Source: Flavobacteriaceae bacterium
Lineage (GTDB): Bacteria; Bacteroidota; Bacteroidia; Flavobacteriales; Flavobacteriaceae
Reading direction: 5' to 3'
Assembly: GCA_014075215.1 (NCBI GenBank)
Contig: CP046177.1
Span: 2,790,501 to 2,854,500 of the forward strand
DNA: 64,000 bases
Positions 26,317 to 35,636 of the stretch are shown in pieces. A model generated the notes under the pieces. That model did not search any database. It saw only the letters and a program-made list of their open reading frames with translations, and was not told where the DNA came from. Within the stretch, counting starts at the first letter, position 1, and each line of letters starts with the position of its first letter. A program made the translations under genes and the position numbers.

Positions 26317-26322
26317 TTTATT

Positions 26323-26676
26323 TTAATTTATACAAGTTATTGAATCTTTTGCTTTGTTAAAAATTTCTTTTCTATAGGGTAAACCATTCTCACCTCTGTT
26401 CACTCTATATGTGATTTTTTTCACAGTGGTTAATGAATCTATTCCGGGACTGATCCTATCCATTACTTCAGTTTTATAAAACCACAAGGCACTCATAACG
26501 GCTATAGTATCATTGCTGGTAATTAAACTCGGATTAGCAACAAAATCTTTATCAGGGTCATATTTGTTATTATACCAGGTTTTAAAAGCCGTATAATTAT
26601 TTTTTCCGGTTAATTGAAAAATACCACGGCCTATGAATTTATAACCGTCTCCACTGGTTTTCTCTCCATTACCCAT
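26323..26676 (-). pseudogene. GH19 lysozyme/chitinase-like C-terminal fragment
   Basis: The 117-residue frame starts abruptly at MGNGEKTSGDGYKFIGRGIFQLTGKNNY, the well-known GRGxxQLTGxxNY block of family 19 glycoside hydrolases and phage endolysins. It continues with ANPSLITSNDTIAVMSALWFY. The catalytic-Glu region normally upstream is missing, and no signal peptide exists. It is a displaced hydrolase tip between two lipoprotein genes. Confidence 0.75.
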
Positions 26677-26691
26677 AGCTTTCTAGATTTG

Positions 26692-27189
26692 TTATAAAGT
26701 AAAAAAACTTATTTCAATAATTTTATCTGTAGTTTCATCAATTTTAAAATATAGGGAAGTACTTCTAGTATCTTGATCTGTAAAAACATAACTTTTAGAG
26801 TTTGTGTTAAAGGGTAAACTGCCAAATTTACTTCTGTCATCACCTAATCTTAATTCAATTCCTTTTACTTTTACTATAATCGATGAATCATAAATATTAA
26901 TGAAAGTTGGAAAATAATTAGTTCCCTCGTCACTATCAAAATTAATATCAAAATCATCATTCCAAAATTGCTTTGAAATTAAAATATCATTTTTGAATTC
27001 ATATGATAAATCATTTCCAAACAATGCTTTCATCTGAGTGAAATCTGCGTTCGTGTCATAAATTTCTTGAAAAGTAACTTCGTTAATTTTAATTCCATAA
27101 TATTCTGACTGCGTTAACTCATTCATTTGTGCTCTGCAAGAATAAGCACTGAGTAATAAGATTGTTACAAGTAAATATGTTTTTTTCAT
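26692..27189 (-). CDS. Small lipoprotein, candidate immunity protein
   Basis: About 165 residues from the ATG at 27189 (MKKTYLLVTILLLSAYSCRAQ), chosen because it begins the signal peptide; an upstream ATG at 27219 would add ten residues. The lipobox is LSAYSC. The mature protein is acidic (NDDFDINFDSDEG) and resembles no family I know. It starts about 20 bp after the full-length M23 gene and is co-transcribed with it. This is the classic position for an immunity gene, but that role is inferred. Confidence 0.6.
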   Translation of the reverse strand: MKKTYLLVTILLLSAYSCRAQMNELTQSEYYGIKINEVTFQEIYDTNADFTQMKALFGNDLSYEFKNDILISKQFWNDDFDINFDSDEGTNYFPTFINIYDSSIIVKVKGIELRLGDDRSKFGSLPFNTNSKSYVFTDQDTRSTSLYFKIDETTDKIIEISFFTL

Positions 27190-27209
27190 AATTTCTAAAA
27201 TTTTTAAAT

Positions 27210-28748
27210 TTATTGACATGGGTTTGTTATTTGTCCTGTTACAGGGTCTATAGCCGTTGTTAGATAATCCAAAGGATTTGCCTTTGCACTATTTACCCTA
27301 GCTTTGATATGAACATGAGATTCTGTATGATTTTGGTGTATAGCTCTTCCTAAATTTCCGGATATTCCTTGATAGCCAATAATATCTCCTGCACTGACAG
27401 GCCCTGACTTTCGATTGTTTTGTTGTAGGTGAAAATAAACCAACCTGACGGTTTGACCGTTAACAGTTGAGGTTATTGATACATGATAACCTGCTCCATC
27501 AACATTTCCTTTACTATTATACTGAGTTGCTAATGTAGCAGTTCCGTCATACATAGCAAAAACAGGAGCTCCATATGGGTTTTTTATATCTACACCGTCA
27601 TGAGCTTTTCTACTAGGATTTCCTGAGCAATTTGATCCCGAACGAGTACAGGTATTATGTAGCCCTCCCTCAATACCGGAATTGGTCTGCGGTGCAATTT
27701 CAGGATTAGGAACCGGGTCCCCTTCACAAGGTATATCCACACATACTCCCTGATAGGTTTCTATCTTGCCTTCCGGGCATACACAATTTCCGTCCGCATC
27801 TTCTACTTTGTTGGTGTCGGGAGGACATACGCATACTTCATTTATCATCACCTTTCCACTTCCCTCAGGACATCTGGGGTCTGCCAACTCAACAGGAGCC
27901 GTAAGCGTTGTATCTCCATCACCACCGGAGCTTCCTCCTCCGCTACCGCCTCCAATAAGCTGATCTCCTCCGGAGCCATCATCTCCTCCCAACGGGCCTC
28001 CCACAGGACTGTCCGGAACACCGTAGTTCTCACAATGTGAAAAATCTATATATAACAGCGGACTACCGCTACAATAGGTAAACCCATCGTTTTGCAAAAC
28101 CGGCCAGTGTCCGTCCGCATTGCCTCCCAAATTACACCGGTCATATACCAAAATACCGTCACAAGGACCGCTACCCGTACCACCACCGTCATTCGGAAAA
28201 ACCCAATCAAAAGCATCTCTGGAAGACAGGTTGAGGCCTTCCAGGCTTAGGTATTCTTCGGAAATCACATACGAAGTGGCTTTTTCATACAATGTTTCGG
28301 AATCGGTAAGGTCAGTGAACTCATAGGAAACCAAAAAATAGGTAAACACACCATTGTGTTTTTTTACCAAAAAGTTTTCAAAATCAGAAGTTTCCAAAAC
28401 AGGGCTTTCTGTCTGAAATGTCCAGGTAATGACATCGTCTATGACAATTCTGTTAATCTCATCGGTAAAAATGGTGAGGCCTGCTGCAACCTCAGTAGCA
28501 CTTCTGCTGTAGATGCTTTGTAGCGAGTGCTTAGAAAATCGTCTTTCAATCAGAGGTAAAGAGGGTTTTATTTCCTTGTCTGCAAGTAGTTCCCGGTAAG
28601 TTATTTTCGTTAAGGAATACTTGAGCTTGTTAGAGGTAACGGTGTTTTGAGGATTCATAAAGTCTTCTCGGATACAGTTCCATAAGAACAAAGATAGACT
28701 AAAGACGAAGACCCCGATTTTGATACATGAAGTTTTTTTCATTTTCAT
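27210..28748 (-). CDS. Secreted modular M23 peptidase, polymorphic-toxin-like
   Basis: A 512-residue protein. Residues 1-30 hold a signal peptide with a possible lipobox Cys (FLWNC). Residues 35-210 form an N-terminal domain of unknown type. About 255-285 is a Gly/Ser/Asp-rich linker, and 295-375 a cysteine-rich module (RCPEGSGK, VCVCPPDTNKVED, CVCPEGKIE, NPEIAPQTNSGIEGG). Residues 390-500 are an M23 zinc endopeptidase with HDGVD (HxxxD) and SHVHIKA (HxH). M23 enzymes cut peptidoglycan cross-links. The linker-module-catalytic tip order, plus downstream orphan tips carrying the same module, suggests a polymorphic effector. It could also be a normal cell-wall hydrolase. Confidence 0.8.
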   Translation of the reverse strand: MKMKKTSCIKIGVFVFSLSLFLWNCIREDFMNPQNTVTSNKLKYSLTKITYRELLADKEIKPSLPLIERRFSKHSLQSIYSRSATEVAAGLTIFTDEINRIVIDDVITWTFQTESPVLETSDFENFLVKKHNGVFTYFLVSYEFTDLTDSETLYEKATSYVISEEYLSLEGLNLSSRDAFDWVFPNDGGGTGSGPCDGILVYDRCNLGGNADGHWPVLQNDGFTYCSGSPLLYIDFSHCENYGVPDSPVGGPLGGDDGSGGDQLIGGGSGGGSSGGDGDTTLTAPVELADPRCPEGSGKVMINEVCVCPPDTNKVEDADGNCVCPEGKIETYQGVCVDIPCEGDPVPNPEIAPQTNSGIEGGLHNTCTRSGSNCSGNPSRKAHDGVDIKNPYGAPVFAMYDGTATLATQYNSKGNVDGAGYHVSITSTVNGQTVRLVYFHLQQNNRKSGPVSAGDIIGYQGISGNLGRAIHQNHTESHVHIKARVNSAKANPLDYLTTAIDPVTGQITNPCQ

Positions 28749-29261
28749 GATTTAAAATTGTTTAAATTAGTTAATACGCACCGGTTTTGCTGTGTTTCAT
28801 ATAAACCACAACTACCGGATATTTTTTTACAGACATTTCTTAGTATGCCTCTGTTTCATACCGGAACAATAAATATTTATGTACTGCCCGGTTTATGCCT
28901 TTTTGTTTTATTCAAAAAAAGGCGGTGTTAAAAATCGTACAACAAAACAAGACGTCTGAAAAGGTATGGGGGTTATTAAAATTTAACTGCTTTCAATTTT
29001 TTTAAGCCATAGCCCTTTTATTTCGTTTATCAAGTCAAACCTATAAAAATAATTCTTAATATCCAAATATATGAGGATATTTTTTTTCAAAGTCGGAAAA
29101 TTATAAGATCATTTAGTTAAATTTCAATCATTTTTTAGAAAACTGAAAAAGTTAAGATGAGTTCTTTATGCTTGTTGATATTCAATGAATTTAAAAATTC
29201 AAAGATTTAAAAAATATTCCAATGATTCTGTTTAGGTATCTAAACAAATATCTAAAAAAAC
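28749..29261. other. 513-bp intergenic region with one hairpin
   Basis: No gene is visible. The only clear structure is GCCTTTTT (28897-28904) paired with AAAAAGGC (28916-28923). The region separates the accessory block from core genes and carries the AAAGATTTAAAAA-type motif also found around 35.3 and 45.1 kb. Confidence 0.5.
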
Positions 29262-30428
29262 CTAAGTAACAGGTATATATTCCTTCTTATCAATAATTAT
29301 TTTTGCGATAATTTCTTTTAAAATTTCAGAGGTACCACCTCCAATCGGGCCTAGCCTGCTGTCTCTGAGAAGTCGTGCCAGGGGGTATTCTTCCATATAT
29401 CCATATCCTCCTAACATCTGTAATGCATCATAAATCACCTGATCTGCTACTTTAGTAGAAATCAATTTAGACATGCTTGCTTCTTTAACCACATACGCTC
29501 CTTCGCCTAATTTTTTAGCTACGGAATAGTTAAATTCCCTACACATCGCTACCTCACTCGCCATTTCGGCAATCTTATGCCGTAAGGCCTGAAATGTGTC
29601 AATGCTTTTTCCAAATGCCTGCCGTTCAGACATATATTCTAATGTATAATCGATTGCATATGCTGCTCTGGCATGTGCGTTGATTCCCATTAATAATCTT
29701 TCCAAAGCAAAATGTTGCATAATATAAGAAAAGCCTTTCCCCTCTTCGCCCAGTAAATTTTCAGCAGGAATTTTAACATTGTCAAACGAAATTTCACCTG
29801 TGTCCGAAGCTCTCCAACCCAACTTATCCAATTTAGTTGCAGAAATTCCCGGAGTATCTCTATCTATCACAAAGATACTCATACCGTTGTATTTTTCTTT
29901 CGGGTTTGTTCTTGCGGCAACAATTAAATAATCCGAATATACTCCGTTTGTTATAAATGTTTTTGATCCGTTTAAGATATATGTTTCTCCTTTCTTTATG
30001 GCTGTTGATCTCATTCCTGCCACGTCGGATCCTCCGGAAGGTTCCGTAATGCATAAACAGCCCACCTTGCTTCCTTCAATACTTGGAGTTAGGTATTTCT
30101 TTTTAATGGTATCGTTTCCTTCTTTGTTTAAATGTGTCATAGCCAAATAAACATGCGCCCAGATAGCTGCAGCAAATCCTCCCGAATTTATTTTCTGTAG
30201 CTCCTCTAAAAAAATAACCATATAGAAAATATCCAAATCTAATCCTCCGTATGCTTCGGGGTAGCTCAAACCAAAATATCCCATTTCTCCAAACTTAGCC
30301 CAGATAAATCTTTCTATGGTTCCTGTTTTTTCCCATTTCTCTATATGTGGTACTACTTCCTTTTGTAAAAAATCACGAAAACTCTTTCTAAACGCTTCAT
30401 GTTCTTCTGTAAAATATACACCCTCCAT
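29262..30428 (-). CDS. Acyl-CoA dehydrogenase
   Basis: A 388-residue flavoenzyme. Family signatures include CLCITEPSGGSDVAGMRSTA (FAD/substrate loop), LNGSKTFITNG, DKLGWRASDTGEISFDNVKI, and the C-terminal LGGYGYMEEYPLARLLRDSR with the GGTSEI segment. It oxidises an acyl-CoA to the enoyl-CoA in fatty-acid or branched-chain amino-acid breakdown; chain-length preference cannot be read from the sequence. It stands upstream of the HhH protein gene on the same strand's far side, with no partner etf genes nearby. Confidence 0.9.
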   Translation of the reverse strand: MEGVYFTEEHEAFRKSFRDFLQKEVVPHIEKWEKTGTIERFIWAKFGEMGYFGLSYPEAYGGLDLDIFYMVIFLEELQKINSGGFAAAIWAHVYLAMTHLNKEGNDTIKKKYLTPSIEGSKVGCLCITEPSGGSDVAGMRSTAIKKGETYILNGSKTFITNGVYSDYLIVAARTNPKEKYNGMSIFVIDRDTPGISATKLDKLGWRASDTGEISFDNVKIPAENLLGEEGKGFSYIMQHFALERLLMGINAHARAAYAIDYTLEYMSERQAFGKSIDTFQALRHKIAEMASEVAMCREFNYSVAKKLGEGAYVVKEASMSKLISTKVADQVIYDALQMLGGYGYMEEYPLARLLRDSRLGPIGGGTSEILKEIIAKIIIDKKEYIPVT

Positions 30429-30447
30429 TTATGAATTTAACATTTGT

Positions 30448-31347
30448 TTATTGTGCTAGCAAATATAAAACTATTCTATGGTATTTTTCTACAGGAAGCC
30501 CTTCTATATTTTTCAATTCCTCAATATCTTGAAGTTCTGCAACTTCATCTCTAAATTCGAATATTTTTTTACATAAGTCATAATTGATATAAGGAATAGA
30601 AAGTACTTCTTTAAAAGTAGCGGTATTGACATTTATTTTACGAATTACAGGTTTTTCATTTATGTTAAAAACCGTGAGTATTTGTTTAGCGAGCTTTTTA
30701 TCTAATCCCCACACTTCAAATAACTGATCTTCATATGTAAAACCTTGTAGTTTATTTCTATACTTGATTATTCTCTCTGATAATTTTTCTCCAATCCCTT
30801 TAATAGTTTGAAAATCCAATGCTATGGCTTTATTAATATCCGTAGTAGTTATTTTGTATTTTTCTTTGTAATGGGCAACTTCTGTTTTACCGGTAACTTG
30901 TTTCTTTCTCTCATGGTGCAGTTTCTGATTCCTTTTCATTACCCATTCCGGGAATTTAAAATACGGTGCTATTTTTTTTAATAGAGAATCCGATATTTTA
31001 GTAATTTGTTGAAACTCTCTTGCTGAGTTAATGAATTTACCTGATTGTCTATAAGCTAATAATTTGTCAATTTCAGAAACGGTCATACCCAATTGATAGC
31101 CTTTATAATCATTTATATAGTTGGGATTAAAAGGGTATATTTTGGGGGTTGAGGTTTTAGTATTCAATGCTTTTAGGCTATCAAATTGTTTTTCAAAAAA
31201 TGCCAAATCATCTGATGTATGGCTTGTTTCTTTAGAAAAATCAACAGTAATGTATACAACCTGAAAGATAACAATAAGCAAGAACAAATAAAAAATCCCA
31301 TTTCGTTGACGCTTATTGTATCGGAAACGGGATTTTTTTCTTTTCAT
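30448..31347 (-). CDS. Membrane-anchored helix-hairpin-helix protein (ComEA-like)
   Basis: A 299-residue protein with one N-terminal transmembrane helix (GIFYLFLLIVIFQVVYITV) and repeated HhH DNA-binding units: KGIGEKLSERIIKYRN, NVNTATFKEVLSIPYINY, QDIEELKNIEGLP. ComEA-type proteins bind DNA at the cell surface during uptake; in Flavobacteriaceae such proteins are widespread but mostly untested. The HhH number (about three or four) is larger than in classical ComEA. Confidence 0.82.
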   Translation of the reverse strand: MKRKKSRFRYNKRQRNGIFYLFLLIVIFQVVYITVDFSKETSHTSDDLAFFEKQFDSLKALNTKTSTPKIYPFNPNYINDYKGYQLGMTVSEIDKLLAYRQSGKFINSAREFQQITKISDSLLKKIAPYFKFPEWVMKRNQKLHHERKKQVTGKTEVAHYKEKYKITTTDINKAIALDFQTIKGIGEKLSERIIKYRNKLQGFTYEDQLFEVWGLDKKLAKQILTVFNINEKPVIRKINVNTATFKEVLSIPYINYDLCKKIFEFRDEVAELQDIEELKNIEGLPVEKYHRIVLYLLAQ

Positions 31348-31379
31348 TTTCTCTTAGCAATTATTAAATATAGTATAAA

Positions 31380-32993
31380 TCATTTCCCTTTAATAGCTGA
31401 TAAATAGTTGACCAGCTCTTTTTTAACTTTTGGAAATAAGAAAAATAACCCAATCATATTCGGGAATACCAGTGCTAATATCATTGCATCCGAAAACTTA
31501 ATTACTGCATCTAAAGTTGCTGCCGCACCAATAATGACAAACAATAAGAACAATAACTTATAAACCAAATCGGCTTTTCTTCCCTTGCCAAATAAAAATT
31601 TCCATGATTGCAATCCGTAATAAGACCAGGAAACCATCGTACTAAAAGCAAATAATACAATGGCAATGGTCAATACATATGAAAATCCGGGGATAACCGA
31701 ATCGAATGCCCTGGAAGTTAAATCGACTCCTCCTAAGCTTTCTCCGGTTCCATTTAAGATCACATTGCTCCCTTGTACCGAACCATAGTCAAAAACGCTT
31801 TGTAAGTTTGTTCCGTCTATATTAAAAAAGATGATAACCAGAGCTGTCATTGTACAGATAACTACCGTATCAATAAAAGGCTCCAATAATGCTACAACTC
31901 CTTCTGAGGCAGGGTATTTGGTTTTCACTGCAGAATGAGCAATTGCTGCAGATCCTGCGCCCGCTTCATTAGAAAACGCAGCTCTTTGAAAACCCACTAT
32001 TAAAACCCCTATGAAACCACCAAGTCCTGCCATCGGAGTAAACGCTCCTTTAAAAATTAAACCAAAGGCATCGTCTATATAGCTAAAATTAGCAAATATT
32101 ATGATTACTGCAGCCAGTACATATATTCCTGCCATAAAAGGAACTATTTTTTCAGTGATACTGGCAATTCTTTTAATTCCTCCAATGATAACTATTGCAA
32201 CTATAGCAGCTAAAATAAATCCAATAATAAACCCGGAAGCACTTCCTTGAATACCTAATAGTGAGGACAACTGGACAGCCGCCTGGTTGGATTGGAATGC
32301 ATTACCCCCTCCAAATGAAGCTCCAATGCAAAGGATTGCAAATAAAATTGCCAATACTCTACCTATTCCTGCAAAACCTCTTTCTTTTAATCCTTTTGAA
32401 AGATAGTACATAGGGCCACCGTATACCGTTCCGTCAGGGCCAACATCTCTATATTTTACTCCTAATGTACATTCCACAAATTTTGTGGCCATTCCTATCA
32501 ATCCGCAAACAATCATCCAAAAAGTAGCTCCGGGACCTCCTAAAGCAATGGCAACTGCAACCCCTGCAATATTGCCTAGTCCGACTGTACCGGATACGGC
32601 AGTTGCTAACGCTTGAAAATGAGAAACTTCGCCATCTTTACTTTCATCTTTAATGGTTCCTTTAATATCTCCGTCAATAGCCAATTCGGGATTACCGGAA
32701 GAATGATGATCCAACTCGTCATACTTTCCTCTAACAACATTAATTGCTAATCCAAATCTGACAACACTGGGGAATTTAAAATATATGGTAAAAAAAGTAG
32801 CTCCCGTAACCAATAAGATGACAACAATCGGCACCTGAATACCGGCAATTGAAACAGGGTATAATACAAAATTTTCCCAACCGGAAGCTATAGGCATAAA
32901 CCAGTCATTTATTTTTTCATCTATTCCTTTATCTTTTGCGAATGTCAACATTGGCACTACTAACAGTAACAATGTAAGAAGTTTTTTCTTCAT
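31380..32993 (-). CDS. Sodium:alanine symporter (AGCS family)
   Basis: A 537-residue inner-membrane carrier with about ten transmembrane helices. AGCS hallmarks are SHFQALATAVSGTVGLGNIAGVA, the GPGATFWMI region, VYGGPMYYLSKGLKE, and GFQRAAFSNEAGAGSAAIAHS. It imports alanine or glycine with sodium. An N-terminal signal-like stretch (LLTLLLLVVPMLTFA) and a 60-residue linker (KGTIKDESKDGEVSH) are as in other flavobacterial members. Confidence 0.92.
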   Translation of the reverse strand: MKKKLLTLLLLVVPMLTFAKDKGIDEKINDWFMPIASGWENFVLYPVSIAGIQVPIVVILLVTGATFFTIYFKFPSVVRFGLAINVVRGKYDELDHHSSGNPELAIDGDIKGTIKDESKDGEVSHFQALATAVSGTVGLGNIAGVAVAIALGGPGATFWMIVCGLIGMATKFVECTLGVKYRDVGPDGTVYGGPMYYLSKGLKERGFAGIGRVLAILFAILCIGASFGGGNAFQSNQAAVQLSSLLGIQGSASGFIIGFILAAIVAIVIIGGIKRIASITEKIVPFMAGIYVLAAVIIIFANFSYIDDAFGLIFKGAFTPMAGLGGFIGVLIVGFQRAAFSNEAGAGSAAIAHSAVKTKYPASEGVVALLEPFIDTVVICTMTALVIIFFNIDGTNLQSVFDYGSVQGSNVILNGTGESLGGVDLTSRAFDSVIPGFSYVLTIAIVLFAFSTMVSWSYYGLQSWKFLFGKGRKADLVYKLLFLLFVIIGAAATLDAVIKFSDAMILALVFPNMIGLFFLFPKVKKELVNYLSAIKGK

Positions 32994-33082
32994 AAGAAAT
33001 GGTTGTTTTTTTAATTAGTGATTTGCAATATCTTAAAAAAAATGCATTTTAAATAACTTTTTGAATATTAAAATCCATTTAT

Positions 33083-33982
33083 TTAGAATAATCGCTCTTT
33101 AAATCGCTGTAAATCTTCTTTAAAACTCTTAGGATAAAACTCCAATTCAGTAGTTGTTTTGGTTAGATTAAAACCTGTTTTAAATGGCCTTTGCGCTGTT
33201 TGATTTAAAGTAGCCGTAGAAATGGGCTTAATTAGTTTGCTATCTAGGCCAAAAGCAGCTGCAATTTCCAATGCTATTTCGTATATGCTTACTAGTGTGT
33301 TACTGGAAATATTAAAAATTCCTTCGGCTTTTTTATCCATAGAAATTTTGCATGCAAGTGCCAAATCTTCAACATAAGTCGGCATTCTGTATTGATCTTT
33401 TACAATGGTAATTTCTTTATTATTTTCCAACATTTCTTTTATCCATAGTACAATATTATTTCTGGTTATATTTTTTACAAAGCCATATACTAAAATAGTT
33501 CTCAAAATGGTGAAGTTCGCCCGCGAGTTCTCTAAAATTTTTTCGGATTTTAATTTGGAATGCCCGTAATGACTTAATGGATTTGGAGTGTCTGTTTCTT
33601 TGTAATAACCACTTTTCCCATCAAAAATAAAATCCGTAGAAATATGTATGAGATGTGCGTTCACTATTTCCGATATACCTGCCAAATTTGAAACTACATT
33701 TATATTTAATACATCGCAAGCATCTTTATTTATTTCGCAAGCATCTACATTTGTCATAGCTGCCGTATGAATAATAACATCAGGGGCTATTTTGTAGAGT
33801 ACCTTTTCTAATTTTTTAGTATTGGTTATATCAATAGGGTAATAGTGAAAATCATCTCTTTCCGCTCTGTTTTTTCCTCTGGATAAACCATATATGTCAT
33901 ATTGATTTTTCTCTTTCATCAATAGTTCTATGAGTGTTTGACCCAAAAGCCCGTTAGAACCGGTAATAACCACTTTTTTCAT
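33083..33982 (-). CDS. RmlD-like SDR (dTDP-4-dehydrorhamnose reductase family)
   Basis: A 299-residue NAD(P) Rossmann protein: GSNGLLGQTLIELL near the start, HTAAMTNVDACE, ISTDFIFDGKSGYY, and the YGHSKLKSEK catalytic Tyr-x3-Lys. It is extended-SDR/RmlD-like and could act in nucleotide-sugar or cell-surface metabolism. No other rml genes are near. The start codon is adjacent to the K+-channel gene stop (33982), so both are likely co-transcribed. Confidence 0.85.
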   Translation of the reverse strand: MKKVVITGSNGLLGQTLIELLMKEKNQYDIYGLSRGKNRAERDDFHYYPIDITNTKKLEKVLYKIAPDVIIHTAAMTNVDACEINKDACDVLNINVVSNLAGISEIVNAHLIHISTDFIFDGKSGYYKETDTPNPLSHYGHSKLKSEKILENSRANFTILRTILVYGFVKNITRNNIVLWIKEMLENNKEITIVKDQYRMPTYVEDLALACKISMDKKAEGIFNISSNTLVSIYEIALEIAAAFGLDSKLIKPISTATLNQTAQRPFKTGFNLTKTTTELEFYPKSFKEDLQRFKERLF

Positions 33983-34980
33983 TAGAAGAATTCTTTCAGT
34001 TTATAAATCTGTTCCGGCTTCCCCAATACTATTAAGCTTGACCCTTCAACTAATACTGTGGATTCTTCGGGGTTAATTACGTATTCTTTTTGAGGTGTTT
34101 TATACCCGATTACAGTACACCCGGTTTTATTTTTCATATCCAGGTCTACAATCGTTTTACGGATGTACTTATGAGGCAAGTCATCAATCGAAATCTCTTT
34201 TAAATGGGTTGTTGTTTCTCCTGCAATAGTCAGCCTGTCTACAAAATCAATCACATCCGGGGTTACTACCAGTGAAGCCATATGATCTCCTCCAAGCTTA
34301 TCAGGCATGATGACATTTTCAGCTCCGGCTATTTTTAATTTATTATAAGAACTTTCATCTGAAGCCCTGCTAATAATTGTACATTTTTTGTTGAGTTGAC
34401 TTGCACTTAACACCACAAAGAGATTATCGGCATCGGAGGGTAAGGTAGTAATCAGGTTTTTTGCATTTTTAATTCCTGCTCTGACTAATACACTGTCAAT
34501 AGTAGCATCTCCTTTAATAATGAAAATATCTTTGTCTTCATTGGCATCTGCAATACTTTCATTCTTCTCAATAATTACAAACTGTTCGTTATAATTTTTC
34601 AATTTTAACGCTGCTTGCTTTCCATTTCTGCCTAAACCACAAATTATGGTGTGATTTTGCAACTGTTCAATTTTCTTTTGCACTTTTTTCAATTTAAGTC
34701 GTTTAAACAATTCTCCACTCACAATATATTCCGTAAATGCAGAAACTATATATCCAAAAATAAAAATACTTGTAGATATTAAAAAAATTGTAAATATTTT
34801 ATCTCCTTCTCTCAGTGGCCGTATTTCTGAAAATCCAACTGTAGAAATAGTAATTACAGTCATATACAAAGCATCTACAAAAGAATAATCAGACAGGAAT
34901 ACATATCCAAAAATTCCTATTCCTACTAATACCAGTAATAAGAAAATTGCTTTTTGTAATTTGGATTTAAATAGATTCAT
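33982..34980 (-). CDS. Potassium channel with TrkA-N/TrkA-C regulatory domains
   Basis: A 332-residue protein with two transmembrane helices around a pore loop whose filter reads TISTVGFSE. This is the single-subunit KtrB/Kch-like style, with VGF in place of VGYG. A cytoplasmic RCK domain follows (IICGLGRNGKQAALKL, FIIKGDATIDSVLVRAG) with a C-terminal TrkA-C module. It controls K+ flux in a ligand- or NAD-dependent manner. It overlaps the pspC start by one base. Confidence 0.85.
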   Translation of the reverse strand: MNLFKSKLQKAIFLLLVLVGIGIFGYVFLSDYSFVDALYMTVITISTVGFSEIRPLREGDKIFTIFLISTSIFIFGYIVSAFTEYIVSGELFKRLKLKKVQKKIEQLQNHTIICGLGRNGKQAALKLKNYNEQFVIIEKNESIADANEDKDIFIIKGDATIDSVLVRAGIKNAKNLITTLPSDADNLFVVLSASQLNKKCTIISRASDESSYNKLKIAGAENVIMPDKLGGDHMASLVVTPDVIDFVDRLTIAGETTTHLKEISIDDLPHKYIRKTIVDLDMKNKTGCTVIGYKTPQKEYVINPEESTVLVEGSSLIVLGKPEQIYKLKEFF

Positions 34981-35207
34981 TATAAATCAAAAACCGAATT
35001 CCTTTTAGTGTATATCAAATCTTTTAGTTTTAACAAAAATGCTAAGACCAGGTAAAAACTAAAAGATAAACCAACAGTTATAAAGGAAATATAGATAAAA
35101 AACAATCGAACATTTACAGTCCTCACTCCTAACCTGTCTGCTAATCTGGAAGAAACGTGAAAACCATTTCTTTCAAAAAAATAACGTACGGAATGTATGA
35201 ATTTCAT
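34980..35207 (-). CDS. PspC-domain small membrane protein
   Basis: A 75-residue protein with a PspC core: FFERNGFHVSSRLADRLGV, then RTVNVRLFFIYISFITVGLS and one transmembrane helix. PspC domains sense envelope stress in other bacteria. Part of its 3' end is duplicated at 45025-45102. It is the first gene of a three-gene run (pspC, K+ channel, RmlD-like). Confidence 0.82.
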   Translation of the reverse strand: MKFIHSVRYFFERNGFHVSSRLADRLGVRTVNVRLFFIYISFITVGLSFSFYLVLAFLLKLKDLIYTKRNSVFDL

Positions 35208-35636
35208 ATTAGATATTTACAGCTTGCAAGTTACTATTTTATAATGAGGTTATCCATCATTCTTAGTGAAACCTAAAATTGAAGAGATATTAAAAATTTT
35301 AAAGATTCAAAGATTTAAAAATGTACTAACGGTTCCATATTACATCCCTTTTACCTTTCTCAAAAAATAAAGTAGAAAAGTCAGAAAGTTGAAAAGTGCA
35401 AAAGTCTATATTGCATTAGCCACCCCCGAAAATTTGAATTTCATTTTTGCGAAGTATTGATTTCACTGAAGGCTTCAGAGGGTTTTTAATTTGGAAAACT
35501 TTTTTTGAGTTCAGGAAAATCAAATTTTTAAAATACTATAAATGAGTAGATTAATCATATTTATTTTATCTAAATTAGACTTTTTTCAAAAAAACGGGGG
35601 ATGCCCAATTTTTTTAAAGTCGTAAAGTAGAAATAA
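35208..35636. other. 429-bp spacer with left direct repeat of the azole-peptide island
   Basis: No gene is visible. Bases 35310-35412 (from AGATTTAAAAATGTACTAAC to AAAGTCTATATT) recur almost exactly at 45108-45218 in the same orientation. The rest is AT-rich. Between the repeats lie all genes of the TOMM cluster. Confidence 0.65.
35310..35412 (+). repeat. Direct repeat, left copy
   Basis: About 103 bp. It shares GGTTCCATATTACATCCCTT and the AAAAGTCAGAAAGTT stretch with 45108-45218. The right copy has a short extra AAAGTT unit and a few substitutions. Confidence 0.75.

Noticed and set aside
27766..28326. + strand Pro-rich open frames opposite the M23 gene
   Set aside because: They are antisense shadows of the Gly-rich linker and Cys-rich module.
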